Origin: Tillandsia leiboldiana
Lineage: Eukaryota > Streptophyta > Magnoliopsida > Poales > Bromeliaceae
Direction: 5' to 3'
Length of the DNA stretch: 64,000 bases
Assembly (NCBI GenBank): GCA_029204045.2
Contig: CM055077.1
Coordinates: 14,212,584 to 14,276,583, forward strand
In this document: positions 30,524 to 41,039 of the stretch, piece by piece
How positions within the stretch are numbered: position 1 is the first letter of the stretch
Layout of the letters: every line of letters starts with the position of its first letter
Notes under the pieces: model-generated
What the model saw: the letters and a program-made list of their open reading frames with translations, nothing else
Told to the model about the DNA's origin: nothing
The model's database searches: none
Program-made: the position numbers and the translations under genes

Positions 30524-32839
30524 GATTAGGTGGTATCGGAGCTTAGGGATAGGTCAGTTGGGACTTAGGAAACCCTAGGCTTTTCGGTGGACCCTAGGAT
30601 GTTAGTGCGTGAGAGACGCGACATTTTGCGAAAGTCGGTGATTTCTTTGTTTGACTCTTCCTGTGAGTGAAGAGGGATCGACATATCCTATTTTTGTGGG
30701 ACAGTTATGTTGGCTGCAGACAACATAAAGTTACAAAAATAGAGGGATGTCCTTGACTTTCGCTAGATTGGGTCGAGTGTTTGGGGTGTACTGATTTGCG
30801 GTTTTGTCGTGGTGAGCGGTGTCTCCCCGACGTTGGGCCCTGACCCGGGTGCACCTTGGTGCGGCAGTTGGGTCTGAGTCGGTTGTTTCGGGCCGGATAC
30901 CCAGATTGGAGTCTGAGAGCTCCGGACCCGAAGGGTAGGTGTGTTGGAGGCAGATCAACGGAGCAATGACACAGTTGTCGGATCAGCGCAGTGGCACAGT
31001 TGTCGGAGCAGTGGCACAGTTGTCGGAGTTGCGAGTAGCCCCCTCCGTGCCGACGTTTAGTGTTGGGGCACCGACGCAGGGTGGATAGTTGACAGCGGGT
31101 AAGCTGTGGGATTGCGACTATCGAGTGAGCCAGTTTTTGCGGATGAGTCATTCCGATTCGTGGGATTGAGTATGGAGCCCTTGGAGGCAGGGTCTTGTTC
31201 GGTGGGGGATAGAGAGTACTTGGAGGCCTTTTATGGCAAGAGTTAACGCAGTTGCTGAACTGCACGCTCCATGTGTAGAGGGACGGGGCGCATAGGATAT
31301 GAGTGTTTGAGAGTGGATTGCGCCAGGATACCTTTTAACTCATTGGGTCCCTCCAATACGGATTAGGGACGCCTCATTGGAGTAGGCGCCGGGTATGGAG
31401 CGTGGCATTGTAGTTCCTTTGGATTGGGATCTACCGCCTGAGGCGAGTTCTGATTGAGACGCTTGGCGCCGGGTGATGGAGGACAGATTAGTCGGAGGAG
31501 GCATTCCCAATCTCTTTTTCCAGGATAGTGGATTTTCTGAGACTGTCGGAGCACATATGTTACAGCGGTCGGTGTGGTGGTAGGTTTGAGTTGTTCCGGA
31601 CTTTTGGGTTCGTATCTTCTTGATACGGGAGAATTCCCTTCTTGGTGGGTAGTGCTTTTGCTTCATTGCTTGGGTTAGGGGGCAGGATGGTCACCACGCG
31701 CACGGGAGGCTTATTTTCCCGATCGCGCTTAGCACGTAGAGGAGAGTTGTTGGTCCTGCCCGGTGCAGCTTGAGTCCTGGATTTTGCCGGTAGACCTGAT
31801 GGTCTTGGCTCAGCTGCGGGATGTAGTTGTGGTACTTGTTGGGCTGGCTGGTTCGGTTTTCTTTCGCGGCGGTTGATTACGCTGCGAGGACAGTTTTCTT
31901 GGGGAGCCAGGCCCGGAGGTGTTGGTGTACCTGAGTTGCTTGAGGGTTATCTTCGCCTCTATAGTTTTGACTTCGGGTGCGAGGCGGATGTTTCGCAGTG
32001 GATGAGTAGACTTTTGGCTGGTGTGGTTGAGGGACCTATGGCGGCGTGGGACTCGGGGATACCCCCTTTGGTTGCGAGTTCCTGGCTGTTCTCCTATCGG
32101 AGTTGTCTAGCATGTCACTAGTTTGAGAGTTGAGAACACAACTCCAGGATTCGATGTTCTGGGAATTTTGTCAGACCAAGTGTGTCGCCTTTGGGGGCGC
32201 CGGTGCTATTCGAGTTGTGGAAGGTTGGTTCACTTCGGCTTTGTGTGGATCCCCGGGAATTAGATGAAGTGACCATCTGGAGCTAGCACCCTTGTCGAGC
32301 ATGGAGGATTTGATTTACCGGTTGTAAGGGTCCCGGGTCTTCCTGAAGGTTGATTTGCAATCTGGTTTTCTCGACTGCATATGGCTGTGTGTTGATGCCG
32401 GAGAGCCGGGGAATTGTTTCTACATCCCGACGGTTTAAAGACTTGAGATCAGAGTCTACGTGTTCAGTTGGGGGACTTATGTTGGATACCTCGGGAGTAT
32501 AGAGGTACTTGGATCAAGCCTTTGTGCCGATGGACTTGTGGTTGGATTATCGGGGGCCCTGGGAGGAGCGGATGCTTGTACCGATGCAGACTACTTGATA
32601 GCTCGAGCGGTTAGCCCAGCTGTACTTGGTTGAGGTGGTGCGGTTTTCAGGAGTGCCCGCCTTTATTTTTGTTCTAGTTAGAGACCCGAGGAGTGCATCG
32701 CGTCTCTGGAAGAGGTATTAGACAGCCTTGGGAGCTTGAGTGGTGGATGATTGGATATTTACCCCCCTACTTGGTTGAGGTTCCGGCTTGAGGAATGATT
32801 TTAGTTTCGAGGACGAAACTTTCTTTTAGAGGGGGAGGA
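30524..32839 (+). pseudogene. internal region of the Tekay-like element, short and decayed
   Basis: No frame longer than about 190 codons. RT traces lie at about 32165-32400: a VSPLGAP region, SLRLCVDPREL, and a degraded DLQSGF. Integrase-like traces lie at about 32500-32740. The frame-closing FRGRN-type GAGGACGAAAC is at 32807-32819, and a polypurine tract TAGAGGGGGAGGA at 32827-32839 abuts the 3' LTR. Gag and protease were not recognised in 30544-32150. At 2316 bp it is less than half of a full Tekay interior. Confidence 0.7.
30531..30543 (+). other. primer-binding site, variant TGGTATCGGAGCT
   Basis: It lies seven bases after the LTR end. It differs from the initiator-Met consensus TGGTATCAGAGC by A to G at the eighth base. 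The young copia element has the same variant at 34822. Confidence 0.75.
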
Positions 32840-33566
32840 TGTGATGACCTGGATCTCCGCAGAGCTATTGCAGTGCGTTGGGTGGCTTCTGGAGGCCTGT
32901 ACTGTGTGTTGGAGGCGTTTGTGCAACAATTGGACACAAGTGGCGGACTTCGGGCTTAAATGGATCACGTGGGTGATCGATTGACTCCGTCGGATCTTTA
33001 GAAGTGTTTCGCGCGAAACGGATATTAAAATTGAGCTCAGCGCGAAGTTTGGACAAAAGAACACCTCTCCGGATGCCTTCGGCAAATTTTGGAGTTAGAA
33101 TTTGGCAAAACAGACATCAAATTCGGATTCAGCGCGCGAAAACGGTAAAAATGGACTATCTACTTGATATTTTGCGCAACTGGTTACTGTTCACGCCGGA
33201 ACAGTAACTCCGGCTGCCGGCGGGCAGCGGAGGAGCGCGGCGGGCAGCGGCGGAGCGCGGCGGACGGGCTAGGGCAGGCGGCGGAGCGGCCGCGGGCAGC
33301 GCGCGGGCGCGGGCAGCGCGCGGTGCACGGGAGCGCTTTGGACACGTGGCGGCGTGCGGTAGGGTCGGTTCAGCGGGCGCGGTCCACGAAGTTCGTGCGG
33401 CGGTGCAGGGTTTTGAACTGCGGTGTAGGGTTTCGGGCGGGAGACACGTGTCGAACCCGGTTGGCTGGCGCTAGGTGCGCGGTCCACGGAGTTCCCCGCG
33501 CGGGTGCATGAACCCGGCGCAGGGACACGTGGCAGCTTCCTGTTGGCGGGCTCAGGAGGCGGGGTT
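32840..33566 (+). repeat. 3' LTR of the Tekay-like element, first part
   Basis: It is nearly identical to 26913-27620 and is interrupted after GGGTT (33562-33566) by the copia element. It has one extra GGAGCGCGGCGGGCAGCGGC-type duplication near 33230-33260 compared with the 5' LTR. Confidence 0.9.
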
Positions 33567-34819
33567 TGTTACGGAATTTGAGTTGGCGTATTTCGTGAAT
33601 TCGGTTAAGTCTTGAAGATTGAAGGTAAAGAAGGTTGGATCATATAACTCAATCTCAAGAAAGAAGAATTCAAAAGGATCAGGTATGTTTAACTAATTAT
33701 CTTTGGTGATCCGAATACTTCTTATAGTGTAGAAACACTTGGATGAACTTTTAATTGCATAAAAATCAAAAACTGGACATGGGACATGTTCAGGATCCGG
33801 ATCAGATATTCCAATCCGGATCCCGAAGGGTGTTAGTTCATATGCATTTCAATCCGGATCCCGAACGTTGGTGTTTGGTGAATTGTATGAACGATACGGA
33901 TCAGGCACTTCGATCCGGATCACGAACCTTCGTTTTTCTGGAAACTGTCTGTCTCGCTACAGCAATCCGGATCGCCGAACTTCGATCCGGATCGCCATCC
34001 TGAAAAATTCCAGAAAAGGTTGGTTTTTGATTCTTATCCTCTTCCAATGGTTTCTAACCTATAAATAGACCCTATGATTCTTTTTCTAGGGCTAATCCGA
34101 AAAGCCGTCATAATCAAATATAATCCAAAATACGGCCTAAAATCTACATATAGAGAAGAAAGGAAATACTAGCTTTTATCTTATGTTTCTTCATCTATAT
34201 TGATTGATTTGATTCTAGGTTTTCATACTCATATTTTGAGTAGAATCAAATCAATGAATACTTAGATGGTATTTCCGATCTATTTCTAATCTAAGTATTC
34301 GGCGGATCATCACCACCCAAAAACAACGATTTATCCCAAATCGGCGCGTGGACTCGCGTGGCCTTGTGGATTCAAGGTGCAACCGCTCTCGTGGATTCGG
34401 AGCGAGGTACGTTCATGGATTCGAGACGTGCTACTGGGTGAAGACCGTGGATTCGGTCAGACGTCGTGGACTCGACGTTGGACGCCGTGGATTCGGCGTT
34501 GGACGCAAATCGTGGATTCGAGAAGCGTTGCGGAGCGAGCGGAGAAGATCAACTAAGAGCGTATGGAAAAGGTTGAGTCGTCTGTGAGTACGGTATATCA
34601 CCTTGTACGTGTTTAATTCTAGTGGATTTCACCGTGTTATCGGTCCCGTGGTTTTTTACTCCGATTTGGAGTTTTCCACGTAAAAATCTCTGCGTGTTAT
34701 TTATTTTTCCGCATTGTGTTTTTTATCGCAAAGATTTTTGAGTGTTTATTGTTTACACCTATTCACCCCCCTCTAGGTATTTTTTTTCCTATTTAGATCC
34801 AATTATACATAACCCAACA
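33567..34819 (+). repeat. 5' LTR of the young copia
   Basis: TGTTACGGAATTTG to CATAACCCAACA. The U3 holds an array of about seven ATCCGGAT-core sites (33785-33996). TATAAATA at 34060-34067 is followed by a leader with repeated GTGGATTCG motifs (34340-34530). Confidence 0.95.
33785..33996 (+). promoter_or_regulatory. ATCCGGAT palindrome array and TATA box of the copia LTR
   Basis: GATCCGGATC and AATCCGGATC sites recur about every 20-60 bp, the last about 70 bp before TATAAATA. Many are followed by CCCGAAC. The same array is at 43430-43650 in the 3' LTR and at 54378-54605 and 63540-63765 in the right copia. It also occurs away from the LTRs at 40335-40490. Confidence 0.7.
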
Positions 34820-34821
34820 AG

Positions 34822-34836
34822 TGGTATCGGAGCGGG
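34822..34836 (+). other. primer-binding site, variant TGGTATCGGAGCGGG
   Basis: Two bases after the LTR end. The eighth base is G, where the left and right copia copies have the consensus A. Only 33 bases separate the LTR from the gag ATG. Confidence 0.8.
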
Positions 34837-34852
34837 AATAGGGTTGTAAACA

Positions 34853-36883
34853 ATGGTTGAAGGTGGAAACATCAACAGACCTCCGTTCTTCGATGGAACA
34901 TATTATGCGTACTGGAAAGTACGGATGAAAGCCTTTTTAATTTTCATCGGCGAACGGGTGTGGCAATCAATTGAATTAGGATGGTCTAATCCAACTGAAA
35001 TTATTGCTGATGTTCGCACCATCAAACCTAGGTCGAAATGGACCAAGGAAGAGATAGATTTTTCTTCTTACAATGGCAAAGGGATTAATGCTCTATTTAA
35101 TGCTTTGTCTCAAACTGAGTTCTCTCGCGTCTCGGCATGTGAGACTGCGAAAGAAATCTGGGATGTTCTTCAAGTTACACATGAGGGAACTAACCTTGTG
35201 AAGATTCAGAAACTGCAAATGCTTACGAGCAAGTTTGACTCTATTTTCATGGCAGAAAATGAATCGTTCACAGACTATTACACACGATTGCAAGATATCG
35301 TAAACTCATGTTCTAACTTGCGTGAGAAGATTCCAGAATTTAAAGTTGTAAGAAAAATATTAAGAACTCTTCCTGAAAGATTTCGTTCCAAGGTTACAGC
35401 CATTGAAACTATTAAACACCCGGACGAAATCCGTGTAGAAGAATTAGTTGGTTCTTTACAAACTTATGAAATGACATTTCCTACTAACTATTCTTCTGGA
35501 AAAGCATCCTCTTCTAAGTCTTCAGGTTTAGCGTTGAAAACAACAAAAGAAGAAGACGCGGATTCATCCTCCTCAGGCGATGACAAGAACCTATCTATGG
35601 AGGACTTTGAGAAGCAGCTTGCTCTCTTGACAAGAAATTTTCGCCGAAACTTTCGAAGGGGTAATTCAAGTAAAACTTCATCCTCCGGAAAGTGGAAGAA
35701 AGGCAAAGGTTTTTCAAGTCAAAAATCAAGAAAGCAAGAAAGCTTTTCAAAGGATAAGAAAAGCTCAGAAGGACAAGTCCAATGCTTCAAGTGCCGAGGA
35801 TACGGCCATATCTCAACGGAGTGTCCAAATAAGAATCCGTCCAAGAAGAAGGCGATGCAAGCCGTCACTTGGGATGACACCTCATCGTCAAATGGGTCAT
35901 CGTCAAGTGATGAAGAAGATAACGCAACGGCATTCCACGCGTCCACATCTTCACCCTTCATGTGCTTAATGGCTAATTCATCAGAGTCATTGTCCAACTC
36001 CACCGTTGAAAAAAGTGCTACGGACGATGAATCGGATAATTCGGAAGGTGAAGATTTTGCTCTTGCCTACAATAAGCTTTTAAGGGATTCAAAGAAACTG
36101 GCAAAGCAAAACAAGGGGTTGAGAGGGAGATTGCAGGATCTCGAAGAAGAAGTAAAAAGGGTAACTTCTCTCTCGACCGATTTTGAAGTGGAAAGGGATA
36201 ATCTGATAAAAGCAAATGTTTCCCTTCAAGAGTCCAATGAGCAATTCGAGAAGAATTATGTAGATATGGTGAACAAAGCGAATTACTTCTTGAAGCTCAA
36301 CGGCGAGGCCCGACAGGAAAAATTGGAAATGACAGAGACCATTCTCCAACTCAAGGATGACTTACAGCGATTTTCATCAGGAAGGAGTAAGTTGGATAAG
36401 CTTCTTGGTCTTGTTCAAACAAACAAATTCGGCCTCGGATACAATCGAACTGAAGACAATTTTAGTTCGGTTGGGACAGTCTTTGTGCCCCAGTCGGTAT
36501 CTCCTCCTCCGACACCGGAACTAACGACAAGCAACGACAACAAGCCTACTTCATCCTCCTCGGGATCGTCAAGCACTAAGGTATGTTTTCGTTGTGGTAT
36601 TGCAGGGCACATAAGGACGAATTGCAAGATGGGAGCCAAACGCTCAACTCAAGCACTTCTTGCAACGACTACCAAAAGGGTGATTCCTCGGAAATCAAAT
36701 GCAAATTATTCGAAGGAAAAGAGCCTTGGTAGTTCATCAAACAAGACGACGACGACATCAAGGAAAAGCAATGGATCAAACAAGACGCTTTCACCAAAGG
36801 TATCAACTTCACAATCATTTCCGACGTACACCAAAACTCGAAAGGTTTGGGTACGCAAAGGTGAATTCTTCTTTCATCCTTGA
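34853..36883 (+). CDS. copia gag (676 codons) with two zinc knuckles and a coiled coil
   Basis: The ATG at 34853 matches the start in both other copies. Residues 1 to about 220 form the copia gag core. Serine/lysine-rich linkers follow, then zinc knuckle CFKCRGYGHISTEC (about 311-324), a heptad-rich coiled coil (about 405-515), and a second knuckle CFRCGIAGHIRTNC (about 578-591). The frame ends at a TGA (36881-36883) created at a deletion junction. In the left copy the same protein continues into protease at this point. It would assemble particles and bind RNA. Without its own protease it could not be cut from this element's products. Confidence 0.9.
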   Translation: MVEGGNINRPPFFDGTYYAYWKVRMKAFLIFIGERVWQSIELGWSNPTEIIADVRTIKPRSKWTKEEIDFSSYNGKGINALFNALSQTEFSRVSACETAKEIWDVLQVTHEGTNLVKIQKLQMLTSKFDSIFMAENESFTDYYTRLQDIVNSCSNLREKIPEFKVVRKILRTLPERFRSKVTAIETIKHPDEIRVEELVGSLQTYEMTFPTNYSSGKASSSKSSGLALKTTKEEDADSSSSGDDKNLSMEDFEKQLALLTRNFRRNFRRGNSSKTSSSGKWKKGKGFSSQKSRKQESFSKDKKSSEGQVQCFKCRGYGHISTECPNKNPSKKKAMQAVTWDDTSSSNGSSSSDEEDNATAFHASTSSPFMCLMANSSESLSNSTVEKSATDDESDNSEGEDFALAYNKLLRDSKKLAKQNKGLRGRLQDLEEEVKRVTSLSTDFEVERDNLIKANVSLQESNEQFEKNYVDMVNKANYFLKLNGEARQEKLEMTETILQLKDDLQRFSSGRSKLDKLLGLVQTNKFGLGYNRTEDNFSSVGTVFVPQSVSPPPTPELTTSNDNKPTSSSSGSSSTKVCFRCGIAGHIRTNCKMGAKRSTQALLATTTKRVIPRKSNANYSKEKSLGSSSNKTTTTSRKSNGSNKTLSPKVSTSQSFPTYTKTRKVWVRKGEFFFHP

Positions 36884-39405
36884 ACTACGTCGGTACCAAA
36901 CGGCCCTTAGAATTATTGCATATGGATCTTATGGGGCCGACACGTCAACCATCCTTGGGAGGTAAATGGTATATTTTCTTATTGGTTGATGATTTCTCTA
37001 GGTATTCATGGGTAGCATTTTTAAAAGAGAAAGCTGATACTTTTGATTCTTTTCACGAGATTTGCCTTCGTATTATGATTGAAAAGAATGAAAAGATCAT
37101 TCGTGTTAGAAGTGATAGAGGTGGAGAATTCATAAAATCTAAATTCATTGATTTTTGCACTTCCAATGGCATTAAACATGAATTCTCAGCACCCTATACA
37201 CCTCAACAGAATGGTGTAGTCGAGCGCAAAAACAGGGTTGTACAAGAGATGGCACGTGTTATGCTTCATAGCCGGAACTTACCGTTATATTTTTGGGCTG
37301 AAGCTGTGAACACCGCTGTCTATCTTATTAATCGAGTTTATTTGCGCCCGGGAACGTTAAATACACCATATGAACTATGGTTCTGTAGAAAACCAAACAT
37401 CAAATATTTTCGTATCTTCGGGAGTCGGTGTTACATTTTACGTGACCGCGAAAATCTTAGAAAGTTTGACTCTCGAAGTGACGAAGGGATTTTCTTGGGT
37501 TATTCTACAAATAGTAGAGCATATCGGGTATTTAACTTGGAATCTAAGACGATCGTAGAATCTATAAATGTTAAAGTAGATGAAGCTTTCCACTTTGCAT
37601 CTGATAAATCTACCCCTGATATCTCTCTTGATGATGATACATCTGCAAATGCATCTTCTCATGATAATACTTCCAATATTAATGATGCATCTAATGGTTC
37701 TTCAAGTTTATCTGATGTGCAGGAATCATCTCATATACCTCCGAGTACTCCATTACCTCAAATGTTACGCATCTCCAAGGATCATCCTGAATCAAACATC
37801 ATTGGAGACCCACAAGAAGGAGTCAAAACTCGGAGACAGTTGGTTTGTGGATTCGCTTGCTATGTTTCCATGATTGAACCAAAGAACGTCGATGAAGCTC
37901 TTCAGGATGACTACTGGATTGAAGCAATGCAGGAAGAGCTCCATCAGTTCGAACGAAACAAAGTCTGGGAATTAACGACGCCTCCGAAGCAACACAATGT
38001 GATTGGTACTAAATGGATTTTCAAGAACAAGAAAAATGAGGATGGTACCATCATCAGGAACAAATCACGTTTAGTTGCTCAAGGCTACTCTCAAATAGAA
38101 GGCATAGACTTTGATGAAACGTTCGCCCCTGTAGCTAGACTCGAGTCCATTCGTATCTTATTCGCTATTGCTTGTCACTTTAAAATAAAACTCTTTCAAA
38201 TGGACGTTAAGAGCGCGTTTTTAAATGGGTTTTTAAATGAGGAAGTTTATGTGGCTCAACCGAAAGGTTTTGTAGACTGTAAACTACCTAACCATGTTTT
38301 TCGTTTGAAAAAGGCTCTTTACGGTTTAAAACAAGCACCGCGAGCGTGGTACGAAAGGTTGACAAAGCACCTTTTGGAGAAGGGCTATACTCGAGGGGGA
38401 GCAGATCGGACTCTCTTTGTGAAGCATTATCAGGATAACTTCATTGTTGCACAAATCTATGTCGATGACATTGTATTTGGAGCAACAAAGGATAATGATG
38501 CTTCTAAATTCGCAGAAACCATGGAAAGCGAATTTGAGATGTCCATGATGGGCGAACTGACATACTTTCTTGGATTGCAAGTGAAACAAAATGGTGAAGG
38601 CATCCATCTGTGTCAATCCAAGTATGCAAAGGAGTTGGTAAAGAAATTCGGATTAGAAGATTCTAAAGATTTTCCTACTCCTATGGGAACTAGCAATAAG
38701 GGATTAGGAAGTGAATCTCTTAGTGATAGTGCAGACGAGAAACTCTATCGAAGTATGATTGGTAGTCTACTTTACCTCACAGCTAGTCGCCCAGACATAT
38801 CCTTTAGTGTTGGGATCTGCGCGAGATATCAGTCAGCACCAAAGGAGGATCACCTGAAAGCGGTGAAACGGATCATCCGGTACGTCAAAGGAACTGTAAA
38901 CTTCGGAATTTGGTATCCTATGGGAACAAGTCTTGACATTATAGGATATTCAGATGTCGATTGGGTAGGATCAGTGGATGATCGGAAAAGTACGAGTGGT
39001 GCATGTTTTTATCTTGGCCATTGTCTTGTTGCATGGCATAGTAAAAAGCAAAACTGCATTGCACTCTCGACTGCCGAAGCGGAATATATCTCAGCGGGTA
39101 GTTGTTCAACTCAACTCATTTGGATGAAAAGCGTGTTGAGCGACTTCCGGATTTCATCAACTTCGGTAACTGTTTTATGTGACAACACCAGTGCTATTAA
39201 CATTTCCAAAAACCCTGTGTTGCACTCAAGAACAAAACACATTGAACTTAGATATCATTTTCTTAGAGAGCTAGTTGAATCAAATATTCTTCAAATTTCC
39301 TACATTTCAACTGAAAATCAATTAGCTGACCTTTTAACAAAACCTTTGGATCAAAAACGTTTTATTCATTTGCGTAAAGCAATTGGAATGCTTTCCTTGA
39401 AATAA
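36884..39405 (+). CDS. copia integrase-RT-RNase H, without protease or start codon
   Basis: The frame is open from the deletion junction to TAA at 39403-39405. It lies in a different frame from gag and has no nearby ATG, so it would need a frameshift or is not translated. Domains: integrase core with LLHMDLMGP, RSDRGGEF and GVVERKNR (about codons 5-180); acidic linker; RT with WIFKNKKNEDG, FQMDVKSAFLNGF and YVDDIVFG (about codon 526); RNase H with YSDVDWVGSVDDRKS, AEAEYIS and CDNTSAI. All catalytic residues I can place are present. The protease and HHCC region, present in the left copy for about 190 codons, is gone. The integrase end matches the left copy from VGTKRPLELL on. Confidence 0.9.
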
Positions 39406-40330
39406 CCTCTTTTTGAAACTCTTGCTTAGGTTAGGTTTTGTTTTTGTGTTTTTGTTCATTATCTATGCTTAGACATAGAACATTAATTGAGCATTAGTTT
39501 TATTGACTTTAACTGCATCCTTTTATATGTTTAGAAATTTATTATGCTTTAGATATCATAATATTTCAGTTGATGCAATGATCATTTATTTCTATTAAAT
39601 CATCTTTGTTTTGATCAAAGTCAATTTCTCTCTCAATGATCTCTTGGTATAGTTTTTATCTTATTTGACTATTTAGTCGAGTATGAAATCGAGATCAATA
39701 TTTGGTTGAATACTTTATATCTTAAATAATTGATAGCCAATTGAGGGGGAGTCAAAGAAAAAGTGTTATGCTCAAAAGATGTGGAAAGAGTTACATCCCA
39801 ATGAGGAGTGTGAAAACTACTACCACATGGAGGAAAAAGCTACCACCTCGGTCGTCCGAGTACTGTGTGCAGCTACCACATGTATACCAAGCAAGGTTTT
39901 TCAAGGTTGATTAAGTAAAATGCATGTTGAAATACTTGACTCTGTCAAAATTTCAAGGTTGGTATAAGGTGGAAATTTTTAATGAAAGATGCTCAAAGAG
40001 CCACTCTCTTCAACAGATTGTCTAGATATATTATCTATCATATTTGGGATTTCAGACATCTACTGATCTTGGTATTTCATTTTCTTTACCAAATTGATGA
40101 TTTGATAAAGGCATTACTCATAAGATCAAGTTAGATGTAATTGAAGTTGTTCAACTTTAAGGGATTTAACTTTTATAAATTTTCGTTTCGTTATTTGAAT
40201 ATTTTTGATAGATTTGGCATAATCTATTTCTTGTTGTATGAAACGATAATTTTTATTTAAAGTTGATACACAAAAGTGCTTACATACTTTTTCTGGATTT
40301 AGTGGAATTTTTCTAAATTTTTCTAAAGAA
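39406..40330 (+). other. spacer after pol with an internal polypurine tract
   Basis: No coding frame. TGAGGGGGAGT at 39742-39752, about 340 bases after the pol stop, looks like a polypurine tract. The right copia has the same tract at 57501-57512 (inverted). The spacer is conserved between the two copies, including GGTCGTCCGAGTACTGTGTG-type sequence near 39850. Confidence 0.7.
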
Positions 40331-40334
40331 AAAG

Positions 40335-40512
40335 TTGGAGCCGATCCGGATTGGACCTGCCGATCCGGATCCCGAACGCATATATCTTTCTGCGGGCAGA
40401 CGATCCGGATTGGATTTGCCGATTCGGATCCCGAACGCAGATTTTTTCTACGGGTAGCCGATCCGGATCGGATTCACGAAATGATCCGGATCGCGGCTAG
40501 GGTTTTATATAG
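40335..40512 (+). promoter_or_regulatory. second promoter-like block upstream of the env-like ORF
   Basis: Five to six CCGGAT-core sites (GATCCGGATTGG, GATCCGGATCCCGAACG) are followed by CTAGGGTTTTATATAG, with TATATA at 40506-40511. The array-plus-TATA arrangement and the CCCGAACG suffix copy the LTR promoter. The right copia has the same block at 56812-56925. I infer a dedicated promoter for the env-like transcript. Confidence 0.6.
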
Positions 40513-40628
40513 AACAAAAGGGTTTTGATTTCTTTTTACTTCAATCTTTTGTTCCAAAGTCTCCAGAGCTTCTCTCTTTAGATTTCATCCATCTTGGAAG
40601 CTTTCAAACTCAAGTTCTTCGACTCTAA

Positions 40629-41011
40629 GTAAGTTTTATTGATCAAAATCTCGGTTTTTCACAGTTTTTTTATATTCTTCCTCAAAACGTGATGAAATTC
40701 TTGTATCTATTTCGTTTGTGGATGGTTTTTGATCAAATTTCTTTTGAAATAAGAACTCTGGCTAGATTAGTTTTGATTATATGCTAGATATTCTCAAGAT
40801 AAACGGATTTTTGGGCTTCGATTTCAAAAATTTCGGTTTTAGGGCATATAATGGGAATTTTCGAAAATCATGCAATTGATCTATTTTTAAAATTCTTTTT
40901 GCAAAACTAATTTGATTCTTAGTCTCTCTACACGATAATGATTGTTTGGGTACAATCTTTCAAATTTTTGAAAATTAACAATTTTTCGTGTTCTTGAGGT
41001 GTTTCCCACAG
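40629..41011 (+). other. probable leader intron of the env-like transcript
   Basis: Donor A|GTAAGTTTT at 40629 and acceptor TTTCCCACAG at 41002-41011 enclose 383 AT-rich bases. The env-like ATG follows 28 bases later. In the right copia both sites are kept (donor at 56686, acceptor at 56301, minus strand, 386 bp) although the intron body has diverged. Splicing is inferred from the sites only. Confidence 0.6.
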
Positions 41012-41039
41012 GATTTCTTTTCACAAGAAGCTAGTAGCA

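Noticed and set aside
34822..34836. A tRNA gene
   Set aside because: It is only the primer-binding site complement of a tRNA 3' end; no cloverleaf is present.
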